64,000 nt of DNA, taken from Sinomicrobium kalidii (GTDB lineage: Bacteria > Bacteroidota > Bacteroidia > Flavobacteriales > Flavobacteriaceae). The stretch's first letter is position 1; each line of letters opens with the position of its first letter. A model generated the notes under the pieces. It was not told where the DNA came from and searched no databases. It saw only the letters and a list, made by a program, of their open reading frames with translations. Shown piece after piece: positions 28,219 through 37,237 of the stretch. The stretch is from contig NZ_CP089211.1 of NCBI RefSeq assembly GCF_021183825.1, positions 4,136,501-4,200,500 of the forward strand, written 5' to 3'. The position numbers were made by a program, and so were the translations under genes.

Positions 28219-29106
28219 ATGTCAAAATTCACAGGCACCGGGGTAGCTTTGGTCACCCCGTTCAACAGGGATAATGGTATAGACAGGGGGGCACTGAAGA
28301 GCATTGTGGCCCACTGCACGGAAGGAGGAGTGGAATATCTGGTGGTTTTGGGAACCACTGCGGAAAGCGCGACATTGACCAGGGAAGAAAAGGAAATAGT
28401 AAAACAAACCGTAATAAAGGCAAATGCAGGCAAACTTCCGCTGGTGCTCGGTGTTGGCGGTAACAATACCGATGAAGTGATACGGGAACTGCAGGGAACG
28501 GACCTTTCGGCCTTCGATGCCATTCTGTCTGTTTCGCCCTATTACAACAAGCCAACACAGGAAGGTATATATCAACATTTCAAGGCTGTGGCCAAAGCGT
28601 CTCCGGTACCTGTTATTTTATATAACGTTCCGGGGCGGACAGCTTCCAATATATTGCCTTCAACCGTTTTGAGGCTGGCAAGGGAAGTGGACAATATCAT
28701 CGGGATAAAAGAAGCGGCAGGCGATATCGTACAGGCCATGCGGCTCATTAAGGACAAACCGGAAGGTTTTCTGGTGATCTCCGGGGATGATATGGTCACG
28801 CTCCCCATTGTACTTGCCGGAGGGGCCGGGGTGATCTCGGTAATCGGTCAGGGGTTCCCCAGGGAATTCTCAGATATGGTGCGTTACGGTCTGGAAGGCA
28901 ATGCAGGTGAGGCCTATATGTTACATTACAAGCTTATGGATGCCATAGATATGGCTTTTGAACAGGGGAATCCGGCGGGGATAAAATCCGTACTGCACGC
29001 TTTGGAACTGGCAAATGGTGCGGTACGCTTACCTTTGGTGAAGGCTGATAAGGACCTGGAAACAAGAATTTCCGGTTTTGTGGAAAAAAATATAAAAGTG
29101 GTGTAA
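28219..29106 (+). CDS. dapA: 4-hydroxy-tetrahydrodipicolinate synthase
   Basis: Condenses pyruvate and aspartate semialdehyde in lysine/diaminopimelate synthesis, 295 residues. It is a TIM-barrel aldolase with the substrate motif [10 protein letters not shown], the Tyr loop [13 protein letters not shown], the catalytic Schiff-base Lys in [10 protein letters not shown] and the [11 protein letters not shown] segment. It directly follows the DUF6913 gene and ends with a strong terminator 44 bases downstream. Confidence 0.96.
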   Translation: MSKFTGTGVALVTPFNRDNGIDRGALKSIVAHCTEGGVEYLVVLGTTAESATLTREEKEIVKQTVIKANAGKLPLVLGVGGNNTDEVIRELQGTDLSAFDAILSVSPYYNKPTQEGIYQHFKAVAKASPVPVILYNVPGRTASNILPSTVLRLAREVDNIIGIKEAAGDIVQAMRLIKDKPEGFLVISGDDMVTLPIVLAGGAGVISVIGQGFPREFSDMVRYGLEGNAGEAYMLHYKLMDAIDMAFEQGNPAGIKSVLHALELANGAVRLPLVKADKDLETRISGFVEKNIKVV

Positions 29107-29149
29107 ACCCGGTTTAGCAAACAGGAACAGTTCATATATAAGTAAGAAC

Positions 29150-29200
29150 GGCGGGGGTGAATTCTAAAAATAAGGTTAAAATTCGCTCCCGCCTGTTTTT
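29150..29200 (+). terminator. Intrinsic terminator of dapA
   Basis: Fourteen-base arms at 29150-29163 and 29180-29193 pair with two G-T wobbles (GGCGGGGGTGAATT with AATTCGCTCCCGCC), a 16-base loop, then TGTTTTT. It lies 44 bases past the dapA stop. Confidence 0.85.
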
Positions 29201-29239
29201 GGTGAGGGATGTAAATTGTATCTTCGGGCGATAAATAAT

Positions 29240-29269
29240 TTTGTATTATCCAATTATTGGCTAATTTTG
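29240..29269 (+). promoter_or_regulatory. Promoter of the bamD-rpoZ-coaBC operon
   Basis: TTTG at 29240-29243 and TAATTTTG at 29262-29269 with an 18-base spacer match the Bacteroidota -33/-7 consensus well. The box lies 75 bases before bamD. Confidence 0.65.
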
Positions 29270-29343
29270 CCGTTAATTTTAGCGGTAAATAGTATTTTCG
29301 TGATGTTTACGGGATACGGCCACTGAAAATTTACGTGTTGAGC

Positions 29344-30138
29344 ATGAAGAGATTTTTTTATATCGCCGTTGCGGCTGTCCTGCTGAGTTCCTGCAGCGAG
29401 TTTCAAAAAGCGCTGAAGAGCGAGGACATTAAGTTGAAATACGATCTGGCGGAAAAATTGTACAATGAAGGGAATTACAAGAAGGCCAACCGTCTTTTCG
29501 AACAGATCGTGCCCCAGTATGTGGGAAAACCACAGGGAGAACGGGTGGTGTATTTTCATGCAAACGCCTATTACCAGACCAAAGACTATTACCTCGCCGC
29601 CTACCAGTTTGAGCGTTTTTCCAAATCATATCCGAAGAGTGACAAGGCCGAAGAAGCGGCTTTTCTCGGGGCCAAAAGTTATTATATGTTGTCCCCGAAA
29701 TACAGTGTAGACCAGATGGAAACCAATACGGCTGTGGATAAACTGCAGTTATTCATCAACAATTATCCCGATTCGGAATATGTAAAGGAAGCCAATCAAC
29801 TGGTGCAGGAGTTACGGACAAAACTCGAAAAAAAGGATTTTGAAATTGCAAAACAGTACAACAAAATACGGTACTACAAGGCAGCCATAAAGGCGTTTGA
29901 CAATTTCCTTTCCAATTATCCGGGAACCACATTCAGGGAAGATGCCATGTATTACAGGGTGTTGTCTTCCTACAATCTCGCGGTGAACAGTGTTTATGAA
30001 AAGATGGAGGAGCGGTTGAACAGTACCAAAGAAGCCTATAATACGCTGAAAAGGTATTACCCGGACACCAAATATACCGAGGAGACCGACAAGATGATGG
30101 CCGTAGTGGAAGAAGAATTACAACAATTTAGCAAATAA
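29344..30138 (+). CDS. bamD: Outer membrane assembly lipoprotein BamD
   Basis: Essential lipoprotein of the BAM complex that folds beta-barrel proteins. Starting at MKRFFYIAV the protein has 264 residues with lipobox LLSSC (Cys17) and five TPR-like repeats (for example KLYNEGNYKKANRLFEQIV, DYYLAAYQFERFSKSYP). An ATG three codons earlier is also possible. Its length is normal for BamD. It opens an operon with rpoZ, coaBC and a DUF4835 gene, spaced 10, 0 and 73 bases apart. Confidence 0.94.
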   Translation: MKRFFYIAVAAVLLSSCSEFQKALKSEDIKLKYDLAEKLYNEGNYKKANRLFEQIVPQYVGKPQGERVVYFHANAYYQTKDYYLAAYQFERFSKSYPKSDKAEEAAFLGAKSYYMLSPKYSVDQMETNTAVDKLQLFINNYPDSEYVKEANQLVQELRTKLEKKDFEIAKQYNKIRYYKAAIKAFDNFLSNYPGTTFREDAMYYRVLSSYNLAVNSVYEKMEERLNSTKEAYNTLKRYYPDTKYTEETDKMMAVVEEELQQFSK

Positions 30139-30148
30139 GAAGAGAGAG

Positions 30149-30475
30149 ATGAGCAACTTGAGAAAAACAGAAGCCCCGGTTTCTACCGTTACTTTGGACA
30201 AGAACAAGATAGATGCGCCCACAGATAATATCTATGAAGCGATATCTATTATTGCAAAAAGGGCTACACAAATCAATTCCGAAATTAAAAAGGAACTGAT
30301 TGAAAAGCTGGAAGAGTTTGCCACCTATACCGACAGCCTGGAAGAAATATTCGAGAACAAGGAACAGATAGAAGTGTCCAAGTTCTATGAAAAGCTTCCC
30401 AAACCCCAGGCTATTGCAGTAGAGGAGTGGTTGAACGACAAAATATACTACAGGAATACTGAAAAAGAAGCGTAA
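30149..30475 (+). CDS. rpoZ: RNA polymerase omega-type subunit (Bacteroidota form)
   Basis: A 108-residue protein with IDAPTDNIYEAISIIAKRATQ, the omega/Rpb6 core helix region, followed by a helical extension (EFATYTDSLEEIFENKEQIE). This Bacteroidota form sits between bamD and coaBC. Omega helps assemble and stabilise RNA polymerase by holding beta prime. The stop is directly followed by the coaBC ATG, indicating coupled translation. Confidence 0.92.
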   Translation: MSNLRKTEAPVSTVTLDKNKIDAPTDNIYEAISIIAKRATQINSEIKKELIEKLEEFATYTDSLEEIFENKEQIEVSKFYEKLPKPQAIAVEEWLNDKIYYRNTEKEA

Positions 30476-31684
30476 ATGTCTGTTTTAAGCGGCAAGAACA
30501 TCCTTTTAGGCATTACAGGGGGCATTGCCGCTTACAAAACGACTTTTCTGGTGCGGTTGTTTATAAAATCCGGAGCCGATGTCCGGGTTGTGATGACTGA
30601 AAACGCCAGGGAATTTGTTACGCCACTTACCTTGTCTACCCTGTCAAAAAATCCCGTGTTATCTTCATTCACAGATGAAGAAGATGATAATGCCACATGG
30701 AACAACCACGTGGAACTCGGGTTGTGGGCAGACTACATGGTGATTGCCCCGGCCACCGCCAATAGCATGGCGAAGATGGCCAACGGGGTGTCAGACAATT
30801 TTCTGCTGGCCACGTACCTTTCTGCCAAATGTCCTGTTTATATTGCTCCGGCGATGGATCTGGACATGTACCGTCACCCTTCTACCGGGGCTACCCTGAA
30901 CATCCTGAAAAAATACGGTAATGTAATTATCCCTGCCGCACACGGGGAACTGGCAAGCGGACTCGTTGGCGAAGGCAGGATGGCCGAACCGGAAGATATT
31001 GTGGCTTTTATGGAAGACCATATCATCCGCAGTCTGCCCCTGTTCGGAAAGAAAGTACTGATCACGGCAGGCCCTACCTATGAGGCCATTGACCCGGTGC
31101 GCTTTATCGGGAATCATTCCTCCGGGCGCATGGGGTTTGAACTGGCAAAGGCCGCAGCCCGGCTGGGTGCCGAAGTGACATTGGTTACAGGACCGACGCA
31201 TCTTTCGGCAGATAATCCCGAAATAAAAATCATTCGGGTAATAAGTGCGGAAGAAATGTACAACGCCACCAGTGAGCTGTTTCCCGGAACGGACATCGCT
31301 ATCCTGGCTGCTGCCGTTTCCGATTACAGGCCTGCAAACCCCGCAGACCGAAAAATAAAGAAAAAAGAAGCTTCCCTGACAGTTGAGCTTGAACCGACAA
31401 AGGATATTCTCGCTGCTCTCGGAAAAGCGAAAAAACAGCAATACTTGGTAGGCTTTGCCCTGGAAACCCATGATGAACTTGAGAATGCCAGGGGAAAACT
31501 CCGCAGGAAAAACCTCGATGCCATTGTACTCAATTCTCTTAACGACAAAGGCGCCGGTTTTGGTAAGTCCACAAATAAGATTACTTTTATAGACAGGGAG
31601 GAAAATGCCACCTCTTTTGAACTAAAACCGAAATCGGATGTTGCCCAGGATATTTTTACCGAAATACTTCGACGCATGTCTTAA
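30476..31684 (+). CDS. coaBC: Bifunctional phosphopantothenoylcysteine decarboxylase/ligase
   Basis: Makes 4'-phosphopantetheine for coenzyme A in two steps, 402 residues. The N-terminal CoaC flavodomain (1-185) has GGIAAYKTTFLV, the catalytic His in WNNHVELG, IAPATANSMAKMANG and PAMDLDMYRHP. The C-terminal CoaB ligase domain has ITAGPTYEAIDPVRFIGNHS and the Lys-rich loop near KKKEAS. At the place of the E. coli active-site Cys158 the sequence reads ELASGLVGEGRM, with Ser161 instead of Cys. Third gene of the bamD operon. Confidence 0.95.
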   Translation: MSVLSGKNILLGITGGIAAYKTTFLVRLFIKSGADVRVVMTENAREFVTPLTLSTLSKNPVLSSFTDEEDDNATWNNHVELGLWADYMVIAPATANSMAKMANGVSDNFLLATYLSAKCPVYIAPAMDLDMYRHPSTGATLNILKKYGNVIIPAAHGELASGLVGEGRMAEPEDIVAFMEDHIIRSLPLFGKKVLITAGPTYEAIDPVRFIGNHSSGRMGFELAKAAARLGAEVTLVTGPTHLSADNPEIKIIRVISAEEMYNATSELFPGTDIAILAAAVSDYRPANPADRKIKKKEASLTVELEPTKDILAALGKAKKQQYLVGFALETHDELENARGKLRRKNLDAIVLNSLNDKGAGFGKSTNKITFIDREENATSFELKPKSDVAQDIFTEILRRMS

Positions 31685-31757
31685 CTTTAAAGCTAAGGGA
31701 AATACCTTTTCTGGAAAATTCCTGATTGTAAATTATTCAATATTGATCTTATCGGAA

Positions 31758-32657
31758 ATGAAAAAAACAGTAGTCTTCTGCTGTGCGCTATGGATGTTAC
31801 TGTGGTCGCCCGGTTTGTTTGCACAGGAACTGAACTGCAGGGTTATTGTAGACGCCGAACAGGTGGGACAGAGCAATAAAAAAATCTTTGAAACCCTGGA
31901 AAAATCCCTCACGGACTTCGTGAACAAAACCAGGTGGACCAACAAGGTATACGCTCCCCAGGAACGGATAAACTGCAGTATGTACATCACGGTCAGCGAT
32001 TATGAATCCGATCGTTTTTCGGGAGCGATACAAGTGCAATCGTCAAGGCCGGTATACAATGCCTCCTATGAATCTCCCGTGTTTAATTTCCAGGACAGGC
32101 AGTTCAATTTCCGCTACCTGGAATTCCAGCCGCTTTTCTTTAATCCGAATACTTTCGAATCCAACCTTGTGTCTGTAGTAACCTATTATGTATACATTAT
32201 TCTCGGGATGGATGCAGACACCTTTGCGCCCCAAGGGGGAACAGCTTATTACGAACAGGCCCGAAAGATCGTGAACCTGGCGCAGAGCAGCAATTATTCC
32301 GGCTGGAAACAATCCGACGGCAATAAGAGCCGGTGGGGATTGGTGGATAACCTCCTGTCCAACCCGTTTAAAAGCTACCGTACGGCCCTGTATGAATATC
32401 ACCGCAAAGGGCTGGACATGATGACCCAGGATGCCACCTCCGGAAAGGAATCCATGGCCAGGTCCATGAAATTCCTGGAACGCGTGAACTCCACCAGGCC
32501 CAATTCCTTTTTGCTACAGGTATTTTTTGATGCGAAGAAAGACGAAATACTCAATGTTTTTTCCGATGGCCCCAAAGTGGATATCGTAAGCCTTAAAAAT
32601 TCATTGAATAAAGTGGCTCCTGTTTACGCCAATACCTGGGAAAAAATAACGTTTTGA
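31758..32657 (+). CDS. DUF4835 family secreted protein (PorD in some annotations)
   Basis: A 299-residue protein with a signal peptide (MKKTVVFCCALWMLLWSPGLFAQ) and a beta-rich body (ELNCRVIVDAEQVGQSNKKIF, NFQDRQFNFRYLEFQP). The upstream 40 codons of the open frame overlap coaBC and are not used. The family DUF4835 is conserved behind coaBC in Bacteroidota and is called PorD in some annotations because of a link with type IX secretion; I recall that from annotation practice and cannot prove it here. recN, which often follows in Flavobacteriaceae, is not present; the next gene is convergent. Confidence 0.87.
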   Translation: MKKTVVFCCALWMLLWSPGLFAQELNCRVIVDAEQVGQSNKKIFETLEKSLTDFVNKTRWTNKVYAPQERINCSMYITVSDYESDRFSGAIQVQSSRPVYNASYESPVFNFQDRQFNFRYLEFQPLFFNPNTFESNLVSVVTYYVYIILGMDADTFAPQGGTAYYEQARKIVNLAQSSNYSGWKQSDGNKSRWGLVDNLLSNPFKSYRTALYEYHRKGLDMMTQDATSGKESMARSMKFLERVNSTRPNSFLLQVFFDAKKDEILNVFSDGPKVDIVSLKNSLNKVAPVYANTWEKITF

Positions 32658-32662
32658 GAAAA

Positions 32663-33547
32663 TTATCCGGTGGGCGCTTTGTCTTTATGCTTCCATCGTT
32701 TATGCGTCCAGAAATAATATTCCGGGGCCGCTTTAATCTGTTTTTCCACTTCCCGGAGATACATATCGGTGATTTGATAATCCGGGCATGTCGAAGGAGA
32801 TGTGGTAAGTGTTTTAAGGGTTGTGCTGTAATATCCCCTTTTTATTTTTTCGGTGTGCATATATATCACGGTCAGGTCTGCTCGTTTGGCGAGTATTTCA
32901 GGACCTACGTGTACAGGGACCTTTATGCCCATAAATTTCTGCCAGTATATGGCTTTGCTCAACTGGGGGGATTGATCACTTAAGAAGCCGTAAATGGCGG
33001 GCACCTTATTTATTTGGTTTTTTCGTATGACCTTAATGGTTTCTCTGGTTTCGATCAGCGTAGTGCCGTTTTTTCCCCGAATACTTTTAACCAGATTGTT
33101 AAAGTATTTGTTTTTAATGCGTTGATATACAGCATATCCTTTGGAAGAAGTAATATACAGATTTATTGTAGAGCTCCATTCCCAGTTGGCATAATGCGGA
33201 AACAATATAACAATACTTCTTTCTTTTTCCAGCTTTTGTATAAGCTCTATATTGGTAAATGTATAGCGTTTTTTTATTTCGGCTTCTGGTATCGAAAGGG
33301 ATTTTATCATTTCCAGGAACACGTCTCCCAGATGCCGGTAAAATTTTTTCTCGATACGAAACCGCTCTTCGGGAGACAAGTCCGGGAGGGCAAGTTGCAT
33401 ATTGGCCCTGACCGTTTTTTTACGATACCCGATGAGTCTGTACAGGATGAAGTAAACAACATCTGAAAAGAGGTAAAGCAAACGGAACGGTAGCCGGGAA
33501 ATGATCCACAACAGGGGATATGCCAGAATAAAGACCAGAAGCTGCAT
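32663..33547 (-). CDS. LpxL/HtrB-type lysophospholipid acyltransferase
   Basis: Adds a secondary acyl chain to lipid A or a related lipid at the inner membrane, 294 residues from MQLLVFILAYPLLWI. The start at 33547 is preferred: an ATG at 33571 would overlap the promoter box. An N-terminal membrane helix (about 1-25) precedes the acyltransferase domain with the catalytic motif HYANWE (HX4E) and the later GFLSDQSP and KFMGIKVPVHVGPE blocks. It converges with the DUF4835 gene, 5 bases apart. Confidence 0.92.
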   Translation of the reverse strand: MQLLVFILAYPLLWIISRLPFRLLYLFSDVVYFILYRLIGYRKKTVRANMQLALPDLSPEERFRIEKKFYRHLGDVFLEMIKSLSIPEAEIKKRYTFTNIELIQKLEKERSIVILFPHYANWEWSSTINLYITSSKGYAVYQRIKNKYFNNLVKSIRGKNGTTLIETRETIKVIRKNQINKVPAIYGFLSDQSPQLSKAIYWQKFMGIKVPVHVGPEILAKRADLTVIYMHTEKIKRGYYSTTLKTLTTSPSTCPDYQITDMYLREVEKQIKAAPEYYFWTHKRWKHKDKAPTG

Positions 33548-33568
33548 TATATCTCGTAGTATTTCCGG

Positions 33569-33586
33569 CAAATATAGCTATATTTG
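33569..33586. promoter_or_regulatory. Palindromic back-to-back -7 boxes
   Basis: The perfect palindrome CAAATATAGCTATATTTG contains TATATTTG on each strand. One box faces the acyltransferase gene (start 33547), the other the rhomboid gene (start 33616). A -33 element was not clear on either side, so use in both directions is an inference. Confidence 0.5.
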
Positions 33587-33615
33587 GACACATAAGGTTA
33601 CAAACATAGCATTCT

Positions 33616-34263
33616 ATGAACTTGAATATAATAATGATAGCGGTGATTGCCGCTAATGTACTGGTTTCCATAAAAGGTTTTAACGACCTTTCTTTTTTTG
33701 AACGTTATAAATTCCAGATAAGAGCAATAAAAAACGGCGAGAGATTGCGTATGCTGACTTCGGGTTTTCTGCATGTAGACGTGACCCATTTGCTGTTTAA
33801 CATGATCACATTTTACTTTTTCGCCCCGATCGTAATATCGCATTTCGGTAATCCGAAATTCCTGGGCATTTACCTGGCAAGCCTGCTGGCCGGGAACCTG
33901 CTTTCTTTTCAGTTTCACAAGGGAGAAGATCATTACAGTGCCGTAGGTGCCAGCGGGGCAGTGACGGGAGTCATTTATTCGGCCATACTGCTCAATCCGA
34001 AGATGAGCCTGTATTTCTTTTTTATTCCCATACCTATTCCGGCCTATGTGTTTGGTATAGGTTATTTGTTTTATTCCATTTACGGAATGAAAAGGAGGAT
34101 CGGGAACATCGGGCACACTGCACATTTTGGCGGGGCAATCGGCGGATATATCCTCACGTTGATCTTTTACCCGGGGCTTGTTACCATCGATCCGTTGATG
34201 GTGATTTTGCTCGCTATTCCTATCGTTTTACTCTATATTCTCGGAAAAACGGGGAAAATGTAA
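33616..34263 (+). CDS. Rhomboid family intramembrane serine protease
   Basis: A 215-residue six-helix membrane protein that cleaves membrane substrates within the bilayer. The catalytic Ser lies in VGASGAVTGV and the His in AHFGGAIGGYI; HVDVTHLLFNMITFYFF has the conserved H-x-x-x-N region in helix 2. Length and motif order are those of bacterial GlpG-like rhomboids without an N-terminal cytosolic domain. It is divergent from the acyltransferase gene. Confidence 0.95.
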   Translation: MNLNIIMIAVIAANVLVSIKGFNDLSFFERYKFQIRAIKNGERLRMLTSGFLHVDVTHLLFNMITFYFFAPIVISHFGNPKFLGIYLASLLAGNLLSFQFHKGEDHYSAVGASGAVTGVIYSAILLNPKMSLYFFFIPIPIPAYVFGIGYLFYSIYGMKRRIGNIGHTAHFGGAIGGYILTLIFYPGLVTIDPLMVILLAIPIVLLYILGKTGKM

Positions 34264-34284
34264 CATTAAGCTGTCAAAAAAATC

Positions 34285-34292
34285 TACCTTTG
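34285..34292 (+). promoter_or_regulatory. -7 box upstream of the SIMPL gene
   Basis: TACCTTTG matches TAnnTTTG, 164 bases before the SIMPL ATG. If used, the gene has an untranslated leader of about 155 bases; no structured element was recognised in it. Confidence 0.35.
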
Positions 34293-34455
34293 TATGGCTA
34301 CGGATTTCCCGCGGAACCGGGCAGGGAGGAAGTGGTACCTGCCTTTCCGGGACCGTTAAGAATACCATAAATTTTCCGGATGGAGGGGAAGCATTGTCCT
34401 GTTTGGCACAGGAGTTGATATTCAGGATGAATATAAACACAAAAAGCAATATATA

Positions 34456-35163
34456 ATGAAAAGAATCATTTTAACTTTAGTATTAGGCAGTACCATGGCA
34501 TTACAAGCACAAAATCCTTCAGTATTGGTAAAAAAAGACCACACCGGTACGATATCCGTCTCAGGTGAAGGAACGGTAAAGGTGGTTCCCGATAACGCTA
34601 CCCTGAAAGTGAGGATTGAGAACGAGGGAAAATCTGCCAGCGATGTAAAAAAACTCAATGATGTGCTGATAGACAAAGTTTTGAAGTTCTGTAAGAATGA
34701 TATGAAAATCGAAGCCAGGAACGTCAAAACCGAATACCTGAACCTCAATAAAAACTACGACTACCAAACCAAGGAGTACAAATATGTGGCCAATCAGTCG
34801 CTTTCCATACAGTTGAAAGACCTTTCCAAGTATGAAGCCCTGAGCCAGGGACTCCTGGAAGCGGGAGTCAACCGGATTGACGGGGTGGAGTTCGGAGCTT
34901 CCAATATCGAGGAACTGAAAAGCAAGGCGCGGATCAAGGCCGTGGAAAATGCACGAAAAAAAGCAGAGGAATACGCTACGGCGCTCGGTAAGAATGTAGG
35001 TGATCCTGTTTACCTGTCTGAAACCGGTCAGTCCGAACCTGTTCCTATGCCAAGGGTGGCCATGATGAAGATGGAAGCCGATGCCTCCGGTAGCGGGGAA
35101 TCCATTGCTATTGGTGAAATGAGTATCAAGGCTACTGTGAATGTTGGTTTCGAATTGAAGTAA
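34456..35163 (+). CDS. SIMPL domain (DUF541) periplasmic protein
   Basis: A 235-residue protein with a signal peptide (MKRIILTLVLGSTMALQAQ) and a SIMPL domain: ISVSGEGTVKVVPDNATLKV at the front and MSIKATVNVGFEL at the end, typical of the family. Members are periplasmic or outer-membrane-associated and may form ring-like assemblies, with links to oxidative stress; the role is not known in Flavobacteriaceae. It ends in a good terminator. Confidence 0.93.
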   Translation: MKRIILTLVLGSTMALQAQNPSVLVKKDHTGTISVSGEGTVKVVPDNATLKVRIENEGKSASDVKKLNDVLIDKVLKFCKNDMKIEARNVKTEYLNLNKNYDYQTKEYKYVANQSLSIQLKDLSKYEALSQGLLEAGVNRIDGVEFGASNIEELKSKARIKAVENARKKAEEYATALGKNVGDPVYLSETGQSEPVPMPRVAMMKMEADASGSGESIAIGEMSIKATVNVGFELK

Positions 35164-35190
35164 TTCATTTCAACAGCTATAATAAATACA

Positions 35191-35231
35191 AAGCGGGATG
35201 TATCGGGAAAACGGGATCATCCTGCTTTTTT
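35191..35231 (+). terminator. Intrinsic terminator of the SIMPL gene
   Basis: Arms AAGCGGGATG (35191-35200) and CATCCTGCTT (35218-35227) pair with one G-T wobble, followed by a T-run to 35231. Confidence 0.8.
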
Positions 35232-35341
35232 ATTGATCTCAATTTTATTGACCACAGATATACAGCTATAATTAGCCGTGTATTCCGGGGGCAAAACAAA
35301 CTTTCGGTCGGAGAGGCTTGGTGGTTTATTTATAAGCTATC

Positions 35342-36295
35342 CTAAAAGGTGACTACACAATGTAACCCGACCATTCTGCCCGATATTTGCGGTATCAGTT
35401 GTAATCTGGGTTTTTCCGGTAAAAACGCCTGGTCCGTTTCGGATTCCTTTTTTTGTTTGCTCCTTAGTTTTCTGGAGCTGTTTACAATGGCTTTTCCTAT
35501 CAGGGTTCCTATGACACCTCCGGCAACCATGTCTGCCACCCAGTGCCTGTGGCTCTTGATATCTGAAAGAAAGACTGCGGTAACCAAAGTGTAAGGTATC
35601 CAGTAATTGTCGAATTCCATGGCCAGGACTTTGGCGACAGCATAATATGCTGTTGCATGAAATGAAGGGAAAGCAGTTCCGTCAGGGTCAGAATTAAAGG
35701 AAATACCGTGAAAATTACCAAAATCGAGGGGATTGGAAGTAAACGGACTTTCCGGAGGAATACCGTCGCTTAACGCTGGATCGGGGCGTTGTCTTCCGAA
35801 TACGGATTTTAATATTAAATGGGAAATTACATAGGAATAGGTCAATGCCTTAAATGAGTTGACTACGGCAGTCTGTCCTTTTTCACTGTTAGCTATTATG
35901 GAACCACCGTATATTCCGAGCAGGGAATAGGTGATATAAGCATCATTGCCGCGAAAGGGAGAGAATTCAATTTTTTCCGACTTTGACCCAATTTTGGGCA
36001 GGGAATAATCAATATTATTTTCAATATGGTCCTGGTAGAATTCCGTAGTGTATTTATCGACCATGACCAGACCGGCGATTCCGCCTGCATAGGCCGCTGT
36101 TTTCTTCCAGTTCCTTGAAGTAAGGTGTCCCATTTCCCGGAAATCACCGGGAACGCTTAAAATGCCGTTTTTGAGTACTTTCAGGGAGGTTTGAAAGCGT
36201 CCTTCTTTGCTACGTGCAGTGTCTTTTACCTGTGAAGAAGCAGGCCATAAAGTGATCAGTGACAGGATCACACAACAATTTTTAATAGTTAACAT
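35342..36295 (-). CDS. PAP2-family phosphatase
   Basis: A 317-residue membrane-associated acid phosphatase. A signal peptide (MLTIKNCCVILSLITLWPASSQ) precedes a helical domain with all three PAP2 signature parts: KSVFGRQRP (K-x6-R-P), PSFHAT (PSGH variant with Phe) and SHRHWVADM (S-R/H-x5-H-x3-D type). Substrates may be undecaprenyl pyrophosphate, phosphatidylglycerol phosphate or a lipid A phosphate; nothing here decides. It stands alone. Confidence 0.92.
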   Translation of the reverse strand: MLTIKNCCVILSLITLWPASSQVKDTARSKEGRFQTSLKVLKNGILSVPGDFREMGHLTSRNWKKTAAYAGGIAGLVMVDKYTTEFYQDHIENNIDYSLPKIGSKSEKIEFSPFRGNDAYITYSLLGIYGGSIIANSEKGQTAVVNSFKALTYSYVISHLILKSVFGRQRPDPALSDGIPPESPFTSNPLDFGNFHGISFNSDPDGTAFPSFHATAYYAVAKVLAMEFDNYWIPYTLVTAVFLSDIKSHRHWVADMVAGGVIGTLIGKAIVNSSRKLRSKQKKESETDQAFLPEKPRLQLIPQISGRMVGLHCVVTF

Positions 36296-36408
36296 GGTTG
36301 GGGGCTTGTTAAGGGGTTTGACTTTAGTTTCTTACATATATGAATGGTCTTATTTTGATAAACAGGTTGAATTCTGATGAAATCTCCGGTGAGGAGTATC
36401 CGGTAATT

Positions 36409-37233
36409 TTATTCGAGTGTATATACCACTTCGTGTACTTCTGACAGGCGGAAGTACCCGAAGGGAAAATTGTCTTTGTCCGTCAGGTTTATGCAATTAC
36501 CCCGCACCGTTGCAGGCTGGGTCTGGAACGGGTTCCCCTGGCTTGAGCTTTGTTCCAGAAGAATACTCATAAAATTGTAAAACCGTTCGGATACTCCATA
36601 CATCCTGATCGTGATTTGATTGCCCTGTTCCAGGTTTTCATCGGTGTAGTAGGCAAATATACGATTGCCCTGAATGTATTCGTCTTCATAAACCTGTAAG
36701 GTGGGGATAAGTGCTATATCTGGCACAAATTCAAACAGGTAATAGTTGTCCTCGTCCGGCGGGTCGATGAAATAGGTCTTGATGTCGTAATCGTTACCAT
36801 CAAAACCACCGCCCCTGGTTTGAACGATATCGTCAATTTCGGTTACGGGTTTCATGGTTTCCGTTGCCGTGTAATGTTCCCCTTCATATGTGATATCCAG
36901 GGTGTAGGATTCCCCGGTTTCGGGAACGAGCTGAGCGTTTTTATATATCCCCGAATTATCCACTTCCCGGAAGCTGTAAACAGTGCCTTCGCTATCTGTA
37001 ATTTCCACTGATGCCCCCGTTGCCGGGGGGACTTCGTTATTGTAATAGGGGGCAGAAGTTGTAAGCCGTATTTGCTGTGCTTCGGGGAGCGTACCTTTGT
37101 ACATGTTTATAGAGGCGTCAATGACCAATCGGGGAGCAGCTTCCGGCACATCCACATGAACAGTGTCTTCACAGCCCGCGAGCGGGATGATTAACATCAG
37201 GTATGGGAATATTTGTTTTATATCGGTTAGCAT
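36409..37233 (-). CDS. DUF4249 lipoprotein (TonB-receptor partner)
   Basis: A 274-residue lipoprotein starting MLTDIKQIFPYLMLIIPLAGC, lipobox LAGC at Cys21. An ATG 39 bases upstream is less likely because it lies inside the TonB receptor stop region. The body is beta-rich with ASINMYKGTLPEAQQIRLT and a calcium-binding-like acidic pattern. DUF4249 proteins are found in Bacteroidota next to TonB receptors and are thought to sit on the outer surface and help the receptor; here it directly follows the receptor gene (5 bases). Confidence 0.9.
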   Translation of the reverse strand: MLTDIKQIFPYLMLIIPLAGCEDTVHVDVPEAAPRLVIDASINMYKGTLPEAQQIRLTTSAPYYNNEVPPATGASVEITDSEGTVYSFREVDNSGIYKNAQLVPETGESYTLDITYEGEHYTATETMKPVTEIDDIVQTRGGGFDGNDYDIKTYFIDPPDEDNYYLFEFVPDIALIPTLQVYEDEYIQGNRIFAYYTDENLEQGNQITIRMYGVSERFYNFMSILLEQSSSQGNPFQTQPATVRGNCINLTDKDNFPFGYFRLSEVHEVVYTLE

Positions 37234-37237
37234 TACA

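Noticed and set aside
34430..34456. Short leader peptide (MNINTKSNI) before the SIMPL gene
   Set aside because: Nine codons ending just before the real start, without a clear ribosome binding site; likely chance.
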